DNA from: Fagopyrum homotropicum
Taxonomy: Eukaryota; Streptophyta; Magnoliopsida; Caryophyllales; Polygonaceae
DNA: 64,000 bases
Reading direction: 5' to 3'
Assembly (NCBI GenBank): GCA_033239125.1
Contig: BSWB01000006.1
Coordinates: 36,932,501-36,996,500, forward strand
Of this stretch, positions 30,366-41,414 are shown one piece after another. Position 1 is the first letter of the stretch, and every line of letters begins with the position of its first letter. Made by a program: the position numbers and the translations under genes. The notes beneath the pieces were generated by a model. It made no database searches. It was given only the letters and a program-made list of their open reading frames with translations, and was not told where the DNA came from.

Positions 30366-31895
30366 TCACTGGGGTGCCGGCGGTGGTGGAAACGGGAAGA
30401 AGCCGGGATCATAGTTCCGCCCAAACTGCTGGCGGTAAATGTCTCTCATCATCCGGTCATGTGCATCGGCTCGTGCATCCCTAGCATCCGCGCGGATCTC
30501 CAAGGCTCCGACTCTACTAGAAAGGTCGGTGGCCCACCCCGGCAGCTGCTCGTACCATCCCGGCGGCTGGCTATACCAAGCTGGTGCATCTGACGGTGCT
30601 GGTGCAGGTGGTGGCTGGGCATGCCAAGTCGGTGGAGCTCCCATCCAATCCGGCTGTGTACTGTACCACTCGGGAGGGGTCGCCATCCATGTCGGCCTCT
30701 CACCCACGCTGGCGCGGCGAGAGAAAGAACCAGAAGCTCTAGCGGGGCGGGGAGAGTGTCTAGGGAGGTCAGGAACTGCATCCGGCTTATCCGGAAAGGT
30801 ACCAAAATCGTGCTCCTCACCTCCTCCCTCAAACTCATCATCTCCTCTCATCTCCTCCTCATCTACAACGGGTGGCTCAGGGGGAATGTAGGGAGGTGCT
30901 ACTAATCTATTCGCATGCATAGCAGCAAATGTCTCCTTCCAATTATGGCGTCCAGCCATAATGGGATACTCGGGAAGCCATGTAACCCCTCTACCTCCTC
31001 TACCCTCCCAAGGCATGGTAGCGGTAGGTGGACCTCTATGTCTAGGAAAGATAATGCCTCTAGTCACGAGGCTCTGAAGTCCTAGAGGTCTAGCTGCTAT
31101 CCTAGTGCACGCGGAGAAGTCGATACCTAGCTGTCTAGCAAGGTGGGTGACCATCCCACCGTATCCAATATTGCCGGCCCTCTTATTCTTTAGCTTACTC
31201 ATAGTAGAAGCTAAGAGGGTGGCACAGTCAGCCAGCCTACCATGCAACATACAATAAATCAGAAACAACTCATCAGTCTTGATTTTCTGAGGAGTCTCCG
31301 TCCTAGGGAAGAGACACTCAGAAAGCACTCGGTGGGCAATCTTCAAGGCTAAGTGATAGATCAACTTAGCCTTGGTATCAGCTGGTTGTCAGCGGTCCTT
31401 GCTGGCGTACACCATAGCAATATCCTCCCAAAAATCTTTGGCGTACACGCCACTAGGAAATCGACCATTGAAGGTCTCATGGAACCCAAAGAAGGCCCCA
31501 AACTCTCGAATCGAGAACTCATAGTTCCTCTCCATCAGCCGGAAAGAAACCGTCCTATCGACATGACTATGCTCAAATGAGATTACAAACTCTCTAGTGA
31601 TCTCCTCATATGCATCTTCCCGAATAGCGGAGAAAATGATCAATCCTGCTCTATCCAACAGCCAAGTAAGATCCCCTACCACATTCAGTGGCTCTAAGTC
31701 TTCAAGTAGTAAATATCTTGGTCCTATGACCGCTCTCTTCTCGATCCTTTCTAAGGCATCGAGATAGTCCTCATGAATCTTAGGGACTCTAGGGGATGGT
31801 GGTGATGGTGGCTCAGTAGGGGGTGCCTGGGAGGAGGAGGAAGCATTACCTTTCCTCTTCTTGTTCCTAGCTGACATTCTCCTAACCAAATCCAT
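30366..31895 (-). pseudogene. Element A 3' ORF, ATHILA ORF-1-like, one in-frame stop
   Basis: Two open pieces in the same frame are separated by a TGA at 31389-31391, where B has Trp (HADRW), so TGG to TGA. The N-terminal piece has KRKGNASSSSQAPPTEPPSP, a DYLDALERIEKRAVIGPRYL block and FRLMERNYEFSIREFGAFFG; the C-terminal piece has YHLALKIAHRVLSECLFPRT, a GGMVTHLARQLGIDFSACTR block and a Pro/Trp-rich tail with repeated PPxWxxQPP words. It is collinear with the intact B protein but with a different C-terminal tail. Function unknown; see the B copy. Confidence 0.8.
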
Positions 31896-32326
31896 CTCAG
31901 TTCAAAAAATACGGCCTGTTCTAACAATTCCACGGCCGTGGTTTCTCCAGAGACCGTGATTCGGCTATGAATTTCTCAAAACTCAACAGATTCACACCAA
32001 TTCAACAGAAGGCAGCCCTAGACTAATTCCAATCCAATTCTAATCAGTTCTCCTAAAAATTCTTGCAAAAACTGAGGCAAATCGACAAAGTGAGAGAAGA
32101 AATAAAAAACCTAGGTTTTCGGATTTTGAAATCCGAATTCTGTCTTCTCCGGTGATTTGCCGCTCGAATCGTTGCTTGGATCTTGTAGGTGATTGAATTT
32201 GCTTCACTTTTGGTCAAAGAATTGTTCGAAACGATTAACGAACGGGAATTTGAGAGAGATGGGATTGATTCGGCGTCTAAGGGCGTGGAAATTGGGTATT
32301 TTGGTTGTGTTTGTGAAGAGACGTGG

Positions 32327-32334
32327 TTTATATA
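32327..32334 (-). promoter_or_regulatory. Internal TATA box upstream of the A 3' ORF
   Basis: Minus strand GTTACTATATAAACC, 432 nt upstream of the ATG at 31895. Palindrome copies begin about 20 bp upstream (32350-32470). Confidence 0.55.
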
Positions 32335-32339
32335 GTAAC

Positions 32340-32485
32340 CGTAAAAATTTTGGAAAATCACGGTCACTCGGGGGTTTCCACGGCCGTGGAAATGTACGGA
32401 ACCGTGGTTTTGGTGATTTTTCTCAGGCTTTTGCAAATTACGGTCACTGTAGCTGTCACGGCCGTGGTTTTGGCCGTGAAACTCT
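32340..32485. repeat. CCACGGCCGTGG array at the internal A promoter
   Basis: Perfect copy 32378-32389, CACGGCCGTGG at 32457-32467, and partial copies AATCACGGTCACT, GGAACCGTGGTTTT and TTTTGGCCGTGAA. Another perfect copy lies in the leader just before the ATG (31930-31941). Confidence 0.85.
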
Positions 32486-32667
32486 CTGTAATGTGCCAAA
32501 GTCCAAGTTTCGTCAATTTTCTTCAAACATTTCCTTTTCCCTTTTGCTTCCACTGATCCTACATCCAAAAACACGAACATACCGGAAGGTATCGAAGGAA
32601 AAACAAAACAAAAACCGTCTAAACTATTCTAATCTACGAATCAAAAACAAAAACGTAAGTGCAATAC

Positions 32668-32685
32668 CTTGGGTTGCCTCCCAAG
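32668..32685 (-). other. Conserved hairpin after the A pol stop codon
   Basis: CUUGGG-AGGCAA-CCCAAG on the sense strand, 41 nt past the integrase stop (32726-32728). Confidence 0.7.
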
Positions 32686-32725
32686 AAGCTCTTGTTTAAG
32701 GTCCGTAGCTAGACCATATTCGCAC

Positions 32726-33520
32726 TTATTCGAGTGCGGTGGGCGCGAACTCTTCAGCTTGGAGTTCCGGTGAATACTTCTTGAGTCGTTGACCGTTCAC
32801 CTTAAAGCTTCCGCCCTTTTCACCCCATACTTCAACTGCACCATGGGGAAAAATATGTTTGATTAGATAAGGTCCAGTCCAACGAGATTTAAGCTTACCT
32901 GGAAAGAGACGAAGCCTTGAATTGAAGAGGAGAACTTGATCTCCTTCTTTGAGGTCCTTTGGGATGATATGCTTATCATGCCAACGCTTCGCTCTCTCTT
33001 TATAGATCTTGGCATTTTCGTAGGCGTTCAAGCGAAGTTCTTCAAGCTCGTTAAGGTCCAAGAGACGCTTCTCTCCCGCTTCCTTCATGCTGAAGTTCAA
33101 CCACTTTATTGCCCAATACGCCTTATGCTCCGATTCTACCGGCAAGTGACAAGACTTTCCATACACAAAGTTGTATGGTGTTGTTCCGATGGGAGTCTTA
33201 TATGCAGTCCGGTATGCCCATAATGCGTCATCTAGTTTCAAAGACCAATCCTTCCTTGTCCTTGAAACTGTCTTCTCTAGGATCCCTTTAATCTCCCGGT
33301 TCGAGATCTCCACTTGTCCACTAGTTTGTGGATGATAAGGGGTGGCGATCTTGTGAGTCACCCCATACTTAGCCAATAGAGCTTCGAATCGTCGGGCAAT
33401 GAAGTGAGAGCCTCCATCACTAATGATAGTCCGTGGTGTCCCAAATCGTGGGAAGATGGTCTTGTTAAAGAACTTAACCACAACCATGGCATCATTAGTG
33501 GGAGAGACATGTTGCTTCAA
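32726..33520 (-). pseudogene. Element A integrase, catalytic and C-terminal part
   Basis: Contains the second Asp and the Glu of the DDE core (PRTIISDGGSHF; YHPQTSGQVEISNREIKGIL), then the C-terminal fold typical of Athila/Tat integrases (GDQVLLFNSRLRLFPGKLKS RWTGPYLIKHIFPHGAVEVW). It is separated from the zinc-finger and first-Asp part (33495-34673) by a frameshift near 33500. With that break the protein cannot be made whole. Confidence 0.85.
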
Positions 33521-34673
33521 CCCATCTCGAAACGTAATCTACGGCTAAAAGTATGTATTGGTTTCCACAAGATGATGGGAAAGGTCCCATGAAGTCTACT
33601 CCCCAAACGTCAAAGATCTCCACCTCTTGAATGTTGTTAAGAGGCATCTCGTTTCTCCTAGATATGTTCCCTGTTCTTTGACAAGCATCGCAACAGGAAA
33701 CAAAGGTTTGCACATCTTTAAATAAGGTAGGCCAAAAGAATCCAGATTGCAATACCTTAACACTAGTCTTGTTCGAACTAGCGTGTCCTCCACAAGGTAG
33801 TGAATGACAATAACGGATGACAATTTGCATCTCATCTTCCGGCACACATCGCCGAATAATGCCGTCCGGACCTCTCTTAAAGAGGAGAGTTTCGTTCCAA
33901 AAGTATTCCCGAACATCCTTAAAGAACTTATTTCTTTGTGCGTAGGAAAATCCGGATGGTAATTCCTGACAAACCAAATAGTTAACAAAATCAGCAAACC
34001 ATGGTTCGTTACCTTTGGTGATCACGTCGATGCACTCCTCTATGAAATGTAAATGCTCGTCCAGAAAGGATTCATCTATAGGTAGATTGTCGTCCTCTAG
34101 ATGTGGTAAACGACTCAAATGATCCGCAACAGAATTTTCCGAACCCTTCTTGTCACGGATCTCTAGATCGAATTCTTGTAGGAGAAGAATCCATCTAATC
34201 AGCCTTGGTTTCACATCTTTCTTTGCAAGCAAATACCGGATCGCAGCATGATCCGTGTACACAATCACCTTAGAACCTACAAGATAAGAGCGAAACTTTT
34301 CAAATGCATATATAATTGCTAAAAATTCCTTCTCGGTAGTGGCATAGTTGAGCTGCGCTTCATCTAGCGTCTTGCTAGCGTAGTAAATAGCATGGGTTTG
34401 CCCTTCCTTTCTTTGCCCAAGCACAGCCCCTATGGCTACGTCAATTGCGTCACACATAACCTCAAATGGAAGATTCCAATCCGGAGGTTGGATAATCGGG
34501 GCTGAGATTAGAGCTTCCCGAATCATATTAAACGCATTTAAGCATTCCTGCGAGAAATCAAAAACTGCATCTTTCATCAATAAATTAGTAAGCGGTTTTG
34601 ATATCTTGGAGAAATCCTTTATAAAACGTCTATAGAATTCAGCATGTCCTAGAAAACTTCTTATCCTTTTCAC
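33495..34673 (-). pseudogene. Element A RNase H and integrase N-terminus
   Basis: RT connection (RSFLGHAEFYRRFIKDFSKI), RNase H (MCDAIDVAIGAVLGQ, SKTLDEAQLNYATTEKEFLA, VYTDHAAIRYLLAKKD), then the integrase HHCC zinc finger (HSLPCGGHASSNKTSVKVLQ ... CCDACQRTGNISRRNEMP) and first catalytic Asp (FDVWGVDFMGPFPSSCGNQY). It starts after a one-base loss at about 34675 and ends at a frameshift near 33500. Confidence 0.85.
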
Positions 34674-35671
34674 CGAAGTTGGGGAGGAAGCTTTTCTGTA
34701 GTCTCTATCTTAGCCTTATCCACTTCAATCCCTCTACTAGAGATCAAGTGTCCTAATACAATGCCCTCTTTCACCATAAATTGACACTTCTCCCAATTAG
34801 GAACTAGGTTAGTGTCTTCACACCTTTGTAACACAAGAGCAAGGTTAGAAAGACAATTATTAAAAGAGGAACCATATACGGAGAAATCATCCATAAAGAC
34901 CTCCATGATCTCCTCTATGTACTCCGAGAAGATAGCCATCATGCACCTTTGAAAGGTGGCTGGGGCGTTGCAAAGCCCAAACGGCATTCTCCTATAAGAA
35001 AACGTTCCCCACGGACACGTGAATGTGGTCTTCTCTTGATCGTCCGGATGTATCGGAATCTGAAAGAAACCACTATAACCGACAAGATAGCAAAAGTGTG
35101 AGTCTTGTGCTAACCTCTCAAGCATTTGGTCGATGAAGGGTAGTGGGAAGTGATCCTTCCTCGTTGCGTTGTTTAGCTTGCGGTAGTCTATACACATCCT
35201 CCATCCAGTTACGGTTCGTGTGGGAATGAGTTCATTATTTTTATTGGTGACGACCGTCATTCCTCCCTTCTTCGGAACCACCTGTACGGGACTCACCCAC
35301 TTGTTATCGGAGATAGGGTAGATGATACTTGCATCAAGTAGTTTAAGAATTTCCTTCTTGACAACCTCCTTCATGGTCGGATTTAACCGCCTTTAAGGTT
35401 GTCGCGAAGTTCTAAAGTCCACTTCCATTAAGATTTTATGCATGCATAGTGAAGGTTTGATTCCTACTAGATCCTCTATAGTATACCCTAAGGCTTTCCT
35501 ATGTTTCTTAATAACAACCATGAGCTTACTATGTTCATCTATACTCAAATCGGAACTAACAATTACCGGAAAGGTAGAATTAGGTCCTAGAAATGCGTAC
35601 CTTAGATGTGTAGGGAGTGGCTTCAATTCTATCACTATAGGAGTCTCTAATGGCTCTTGAGGAGTGTCCAA
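34670..35671 (-). pseudogene. Element A reverse transcriptase with a mutated catalytic Asp
   Basis: Covers the RT fingers and palm (LLDASIIYPISDNKWVSPVQ, CIDYRKLNNATRKDHFPLPF, RMPFGLCNAPATFQRCMMAI, VFMDDFSVYGSSF). The first catalytic Asp, in LDGYSGF in relatives, is Val here (CYLVGYSGF; codon GTC at 35081-35083). A TAA at 35393-35395 replaces the Gln of QPQRRLNP, so two open pieces result (35393-35671 and 34670-35374). Confidence 0.85.
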
Positions 35672-35673
35672 TG

Positions 35674-36675
35674 CTACCTTAGGAGTGTCCTCGCATCACA
35701 ACAGCCTGCTCTTATACAATTCCAAAGCATTCTTTTCATAGGCAGACTTAAGGAAGTAGAAGATGTTGGAGAAGAATCAAGAGAAGTGGCGGAGAGAACA
35801 CAATTTCTTTCAGATTCACCCAAAATTACGGCTCCCCTGTTTCCTCCACGGCCGTGGTTTTGGGTGTGGAAATCAATTACGGTGCCTCTATTTGTTCCAC
35901 GGCCGTGGTTTTGGCCGTGTAACTTACTGGAATGCTCCACGCTCATGTTGGTGGATTCCACGGCCGTGGAATAGCACGACTGACCGTGGTTTCTTACGTT
36001 TTCTGACCCATCATAAAGTTTCTCAAATTCTTCTTCATACACTTCTTTTTGCTTCTCTAAAGCTTCAATTTCCTCATTGCATTCCTCTTCTTCCCCTATA
36101 TCCATAATGCTCATAGAAATAACTTTTTGCAAGGGATCTTTGAAGAGAATCGAACTTACCTCCTCTCTAGATAGCTCTTCGTCATGGATGTTGAATATAT
36201 CCTCATCGAAAGCTGGTTCCTTCACCAAAGTGGAGAGAACGAACTCTACCTTTTCTTCTCCTATGTCGAAGGCGAGTCTAGCATTCTTGCAATCAACTAT
36301 ACAACCGGATGTTGCAAGAAACGGTTTTCCGAGTATGATCGGGACCGGACTATCTGCAGGAATGTCAAGCACAACAAAATCTATAGGAACATAGAACTTA
36401 CCAAGCTTGACCGGGACGTCTTCAACTATACAGACGGGACGAGTTATGGATCGATCCGCCATGTACAACGTCATCTTCACCGGTTTAGGTTCGCCTAAAC
36501 CGATCTTCCTACATAAGGCAAGCGGAATGATGCTCACGCTTGCTCCCAAATCACATAATGCATCATATGTGACATCTCCCACGCCTATGGGAATACAAAA
36601 TGACCCCGGATCCTTCAGTTTTGGGGGCATCTTCTCCTTCATTGTCTTGATGAGATCCGATGAATCCGAACTCAT
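35674..36675 (-). pseudogene. Element A aspartic protease and linker
   Basis: Protease with the DLGAS active-site box (ALCDLGASVSIIPLALCRKI) and the C-terminal IILGKPFLATSG box. The following linker (35835-36000) is encoded over four A palindromes and translates to repeated NHGRG words (QNHGRGTNRGTV, QNHGRGGNRGAV). It then shifts frame near 35690 before the RT. Upstream it is joined to gag through an in-frame TAG at 36694-36696. Confidence 0.85.
35835..36000. repeat. CCACGGCCGTGG array inside A pol coding sequence
   Basis: Perfect palindromes at 35846-35857, 35897-35908 and 35958-35969 plus partial ACCGTGG copies, in units of about 50-60 bp. The array is placed exactly between protease and RT, as in B (25137-25235). 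Confidence 0.85.
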
Positions 36676-36693
36676 CTTAACCTCTCCAAAATC

Positions 36694-38703
36694 CTATAAT
36701 TTTCTTTTGTTAGAGAGGATCTCCTTTAGGAACTTTCCATAAGCTGGCATACCTACAATTGCATCAATGAAGGGTATATTAATATGCAGTTTGCTCATGA
36801 GTTCAATAAACTTACCGAATTGCTTGTCTAGACGCGCTCTTGCTCTAGATTGCGGGAATGGTAGGGGAGGTTTGAAAGCTGGAGGAGGAACGTAGATGTC
36901 TTCCTTCTCCTTCCCCTTCTCTTTCTCTTTCTCGACGGGAACTTCTACAAACTTAGGTTGCGGGTCGGTGGTGGTTGCTCCGCTCCTAGTTGTGATTGCC
37001 ATCACCCTTCCCATTGGGTTATCCTCCGTCTTTCCTGGAAGTTTTCCTTGATTCCTAGGAACTTCTTCAGCTTGACTAAACATTTGGTTTTCTAAAACCT
37101 TTTGGGCTTTATCAACCTTAGTAATGTGATCATCGACCTTAATGATGCGAGTCTCTAATCCTTGGAGCTTTCCCAAGATTGTTTCCAACATGGGATCGGA
37201 CTTCTCTTTCCCTGAAGTGCTTCCGCTATTAGATGCTTGTTCCTGGCTTTTCAAGGGAATGGAAGAAGAAGAAGAAGGTGGAGTTAGTGAATTTCCTGAA
37301 TTTGGATAAGAATTACCGGAATTGTGTTGTTGGCTGGATCGCCAATTGTTGTTGTTTGAACCCCTATTGTTGTTTCAGCCGTTATTCCGGTTGTTGTTGT
37401 TGTTCCAATTTTTCCGGTTGTTGTTCCGGTTGTTGCGATTTGTATTCTCATTCCCATTGTGGTTATTGTTGTTTCCCAAATAACCCACATCTTGTCCCTT
37501 TTGCTTTGGGAAATTGGTTTTAATGGCTTCCTTCAACTCTTTAATCTCGGTATTGAGAGAAAAGATTTGAGTTTGAGCGGCTTGTGATAATTTTGCTCCT
37601 TGCTCCACTTGATTTGCTTCTACTTTCCAGTGAGAATACTTTTCTATGACTCGGGTTTGCTTCTCAATGAAGTCCCAAGCATCATCTTCCCTCATGTCCA
37701 TGAATGTGCCACATGAAAGGGATTGGAGCTTGAATTGTGTTTCCACATCCAACCCCTTATAGTATATCTCCAATAAACCCAGTTTTGAAATGCCATGGTA
37801 TGGGCAATCCGATAGTAAGTCCTGAAATCTTTCCCAAGATTGAAACAAACTTTCGTTAGATCTCATAGAAAATGCATTAATCTTACCTCTCAACTCTGCC
37901 GTCTTGGATGGCGGAAAGAATTTGGTGAGGAACTCCGCAGAAAGATCCTCCCATGTATTAAGTCTCCCGTTTGGAAGAGCTTGATACCAAGATAAAGCTT
38001 TCCCTTTCAAAGAGAAGAAGAATGGCTTGATCTTGTAGTTGTTAGTGGTTGCATTCTTTGGCTTCATTGTCTCCATCATGACCTCAAAATTTTGTAAATT
38101 TTGATGTGGAGATTCAGCACTCGTTCCTCCAAACTGATTTTGGCGAACGAGGGTAATAACTTGTGGGTTGAAGCTAAACCCTTGCATATCATCAGCATCA
38201 AAGTTCACACATAAACGACGTGGTTGCTGAATTGGATCCATCCTTTGGCCAAGAGTTCTTGGCTCTCCATCTACACGAGCAGCTCGTGCATCTCCAGCCG
38301 GAACACGACGATTGGCCGCCGGTCTTGGAACAAATGGGTTCACATTGATCGTCAGATCAATGTCCTCTAGTGGTGGCATGGAAGAGTCGCTATCCTCGTC
38401 GGATGAATAGGTTCTAACCGATCTTGAGGATTTCCTGCTCTTCTTTTTCTTAAGGTCGCTCATTTCCATCCTTATTTGAAATATCATATCCGTTAGATAA
38501 TCAACTTTCGCTTGATGACGATCCATTTCCTCCTTGCGAGTCTTCTCGCTCCATCTAAGTTGAGCTTCGGACTCCGCTAACTCCGTTTGGTAATCTCGTT
38601 CTCTTTCTTCAGCCATCTTTCTTTCCTTGAGCTTCTTCCTCAAAGTCTTCTCAAGTTCTTGATCAAGAGGTAAGAGGTCCATGTTGTTCCTAGACATGCG
38701 CAT
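36694..38703 (-). pseudogene. Element A gag, one TGA and one TAG in frame
   Basis: I take the ATG at 38703 because its TTTATGCG context matches the B gag start; an upstream open frame extends to 38730. The N-terminus is a charged coiled-coil candidate (ELEKTLRKKLKERKMAEERE...), followed by a basic patch (KKKKSRKSSRSVRTYSS), an acidic DEDSDSS, and the gag domain (FFFSLKGKALSWYQALPNGR, FFPPSKTAELRGKINAFSM, LLEIYYKGLDVETQFKLQSL). An Asn-rich run replaces a zinc knuckle. TGA at 37375-37377 interrupts it; the same frame then continues to KRKL and TAG at 36694-36696. C-terminal words MAITTRSG and MSKLHINIPFIDAIVGMPAY are shared with B and D. Confidence 0.85.
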
Positions 38704-38805
38704 AAACCTAAGGTAACCTGCAAATATCACTCACAAAAGATATCAAATAACAAGAGCTAAGCTCCCAAGCTTGACAACCGGTAACCAAATTCGGCCTAGA
38801 CCAAA

Positions 38806-38823
38806 TCCCCGGCAACGGCGCCA
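38806..38823 (-). promoter_or_regulatory. Primer-binding site of A (tRNA-Asp)
   Basis: Same 18 nt as in B (TCCCCGGCAACGGCGCCA on the plus strand), 6 nt from the LTR at 38830. Confidence 0.85.
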
Positions 38824-38829
38824 AAAACT

Positions 38830-40494
38830 TGTTCGACACTTAGCGTGCGTGCAATCAAACTTTAAATTTATAAAACTAGAATCAAGCAAGCGAACCCGCA
38901 GTGTACGGATCGACGTAGTTAAGAAAGGATTCCAGAGTATCGAACACATGGATTTAAGGGGTTAAATCCCGTTATAAATCGTCAAGCAAGTAAATGTATG
39001 AGCTTTACAAATATTGGGAAAACAGCAACCCTAAAGATCCAGGTATCTAATTGTGGCAATCGATTCAAGATATACTAAAGAACTAAGGACAGAGTTAAGA
39101 GTTGCAAAGGTATGCTAAGGTAAAGCAATGTACGGTGAAGTTCCAAGACTTTATATGACTTATCTAGAAATACTCTCGATAAAGGTTGTTGAGGCTTCGG
39201 TATAGAAAGGATCTAAAGACAATAATTAATCTCAAATACCCAAACTTGTAACCCAAGGATCATGACTAACTAAACCGATTAAGGTTGTGACACTCGAAAT
39301 CGAAGTAGTGGTTGTTGAGGCTTCACTACTACCTAGAAAAGGCAAGTCAAGACTAAGTTAAAGCAAATCTTTAACTTTGGATTAAAGTAAAAGCAAGGTT
39401 CGTAAACTGACACAAATTACGGGTGGATCTTGAGTTCCACGGCCGTGGAACCTCAAGAACAGGCCGTGGTTTGGGTTCGTCGGCGAATCTCTCTAACTCT
39501 CAGGGTCCAATCTGTTTACGATCGATCTATCATCATCTAAGCCACAACTATCAACCCTTCACCTTAGAATTGCTAAAGGGTTTTAGCCAACAACAGTCAT
39601 TATGATATCAAATTCAAGATTAAGAAGAATGAAAGATGAAAACCTTCGAAAACCTTCAATAAACTTCAAATCAATCTTAAATCCACAAACAAGGATATAA
39701 TGTATATCAGATTTGGAATAACACAAACCAATCACAATCCTTGATAAGACCGAAGAACGGGATGTCAATCCGTCTTCTAATCAAACCTAGGAACAAAAGC
39801 GCAACTTCCAAATCTTCAAGCCTTCGTAAATCTCCGTTGCAAAATAACAATCCTCCGCATGTTCAATGAAACCCTAGGCACGTGCAAACAAGCGTAAGCG
39901 AAGGTGCCGAATTCTACCTCCTTCAGTCTTTTTATAAGGAAAGATAGAATAACCATCCGGCCCATGTGCGTAGACAATGTATCTATATTTTATTCGTCAA
40001 AAGATTGCCTAAATCACGGTTTCATGGAGTTCCACGGCCGTGGTTTAGAGCGTGGAAGTGGATTACGGTTCTTCACAACTTCCACGACCGTACTTTATAC
40101 CGTGTAACTCTCTGGAATGCTCCACGCTCATGTTGCCAAGTTCCACGGCCGTGGTTTTGAGCGTGGACTTCATTACGGCCGTATTTTAGAGCGTGGAAGC
40201 ATATATTGCTCGTAATTCCTTTTGTTTCATGCCATTCCTCATCCTAGCATCTTCCTTGGCTTCTTTGTGGTGTCCTCAATCCTTGGATGTGCTCAATTCA
40301 TCTCCATCCTCTCTTAATTCGTTCGGGTTTAGCTCTCATTCGCCTACAATCAACACAAAGCTTATGTAGACCTCTATATCGACAATATAGACGAACTAGC
40401 TAACAATTGCTTCAATGCTTTATCAATAAACACTATAATGGATGAAAAACATCTAGAAAACGTGCCTAAAATATCACAATATTTCATGCTAACA
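38830..40494 (-). repeat. 5' LTR of element A
   Basis: 1665 bp, collinear with 15543-17209. TATA box at 39929-39936; perfect palindromes at 39437-39448, 40032-40043 and 40143-40154. Confidence 0.95.
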
Positions 40495-40499
40495 CTAGG

Positions 40500-41414
40500 T
40501 AACCCTACAATAAAGTCCATACTAATATCCTCCCCATGTGACTTAGGCATGCATAAGGAGGTATACAATCTATGGGGTTTCAATCTAGCTTTAGTCTTTA
40601 AACACACAAGACATCTCTTAATCAAGTTCTTTACATCCTTAAGCATTTGACACCAATAAAAAAATGAATGCAGCATATGATAAGTTTTATCCCTCCCAAG
40701 ATGTCCCATTAAGCCTCCCATATGGGTCTCCTCAACAAGTAATAGCATAAGGGAACACTTAGGAATAGCCTCAGAGCACACTTTATCAACCTTAAATAAG
40801 AATCTCTCAAACAAGTAGTACTTATCTAAGGCACCTCTAGATACACGATGCTTATATATGTCTCCAAAATTAGCATCATCAACATATAGATCCTTAATGT
40901 AATAAAACCCTAAGACCTTAGATACCATAGTTGTGATCAAAGAATGTCTCCTAGAGAGAGCAGCAACTACAACATTATCCTTGCCCTTTTTATACTTGAT
41001 GATATAAGAAAAATATCCTATAAACTCCATCCATCTACCATGACTCCTATCTAACTTATTTTGACTCCTAAAATGCCTTACGGACTCATGATCAATACAT
41101 AGGATAAATTCACTACGTCACAGATAATGTTGCCATGTTTTTATCACCCTGAATAATGCATAAAGCTCTTTATCATACTCGACCTCAAAGGGCTTGGTGA
41201 AGTCCGGTAGTGCTAGGGGAGGTGCATGGGACAACCTCCACTTCAACTCATTGAACACATTCTCTTGAGCATCTCCCCACACAAATGACACCTTCTTCTT
41301 TGTCAAACTCGTGAGTGGGGTTGCTATGGTGCTGAAGTCTCTCATAATACGCCTATAAAAGGTGGCTAGGCCGTGGAAACTCCTTACATGGCTGATTTTA
41401 TGGGTGTAGGCCAA
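40500..41414 (-). pseudogene. C1 RNase H and integrase N-terminal part, right of A
   Basis: 41414-41118 holds the RT connection and start of RNase H (HVRSFHGLATFYRRIMRDFS, FEVEYDKELYALFRVIKTWQ). 41030-40500 holds the RNase H end (IIKYKKGKDNVVVAALSRRH), the integrase zinc finger (GGLMGHLGRDKTYHMLH ... CLVCLKTKARLKPHRLYTSL) and DISMDFIVGLP, where A is inserted. The codon sequence after GLP runs into the A LTR. The integrase continues at 15542 on the other side of A. CRM/Reina-like. Confidence 0.85.

Larger units (their letters stand above)
15543..40494 (-). mobile_element. Athila-type LTR retrotransposon A, complete, with B nested inside
   Basis: LTRs at 15543-17209 and 38830-40494 are near-identical (about 2% different by hand count). 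The 5-bp target duplication CTAGG lies at 15538-15542 and 40495-40499. Without B and its target duplication the element is about 13.15 kb. Order on the minus strand is 5' LTR, tRNA-Asp primer site, gag, protease, RT, RNase H, integrase, 3' ORF, long 3' untranslated region, 3' LTR. It is inserted in the C1 integrase gene and carries several inactivating changes. Confidence 0.95.
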
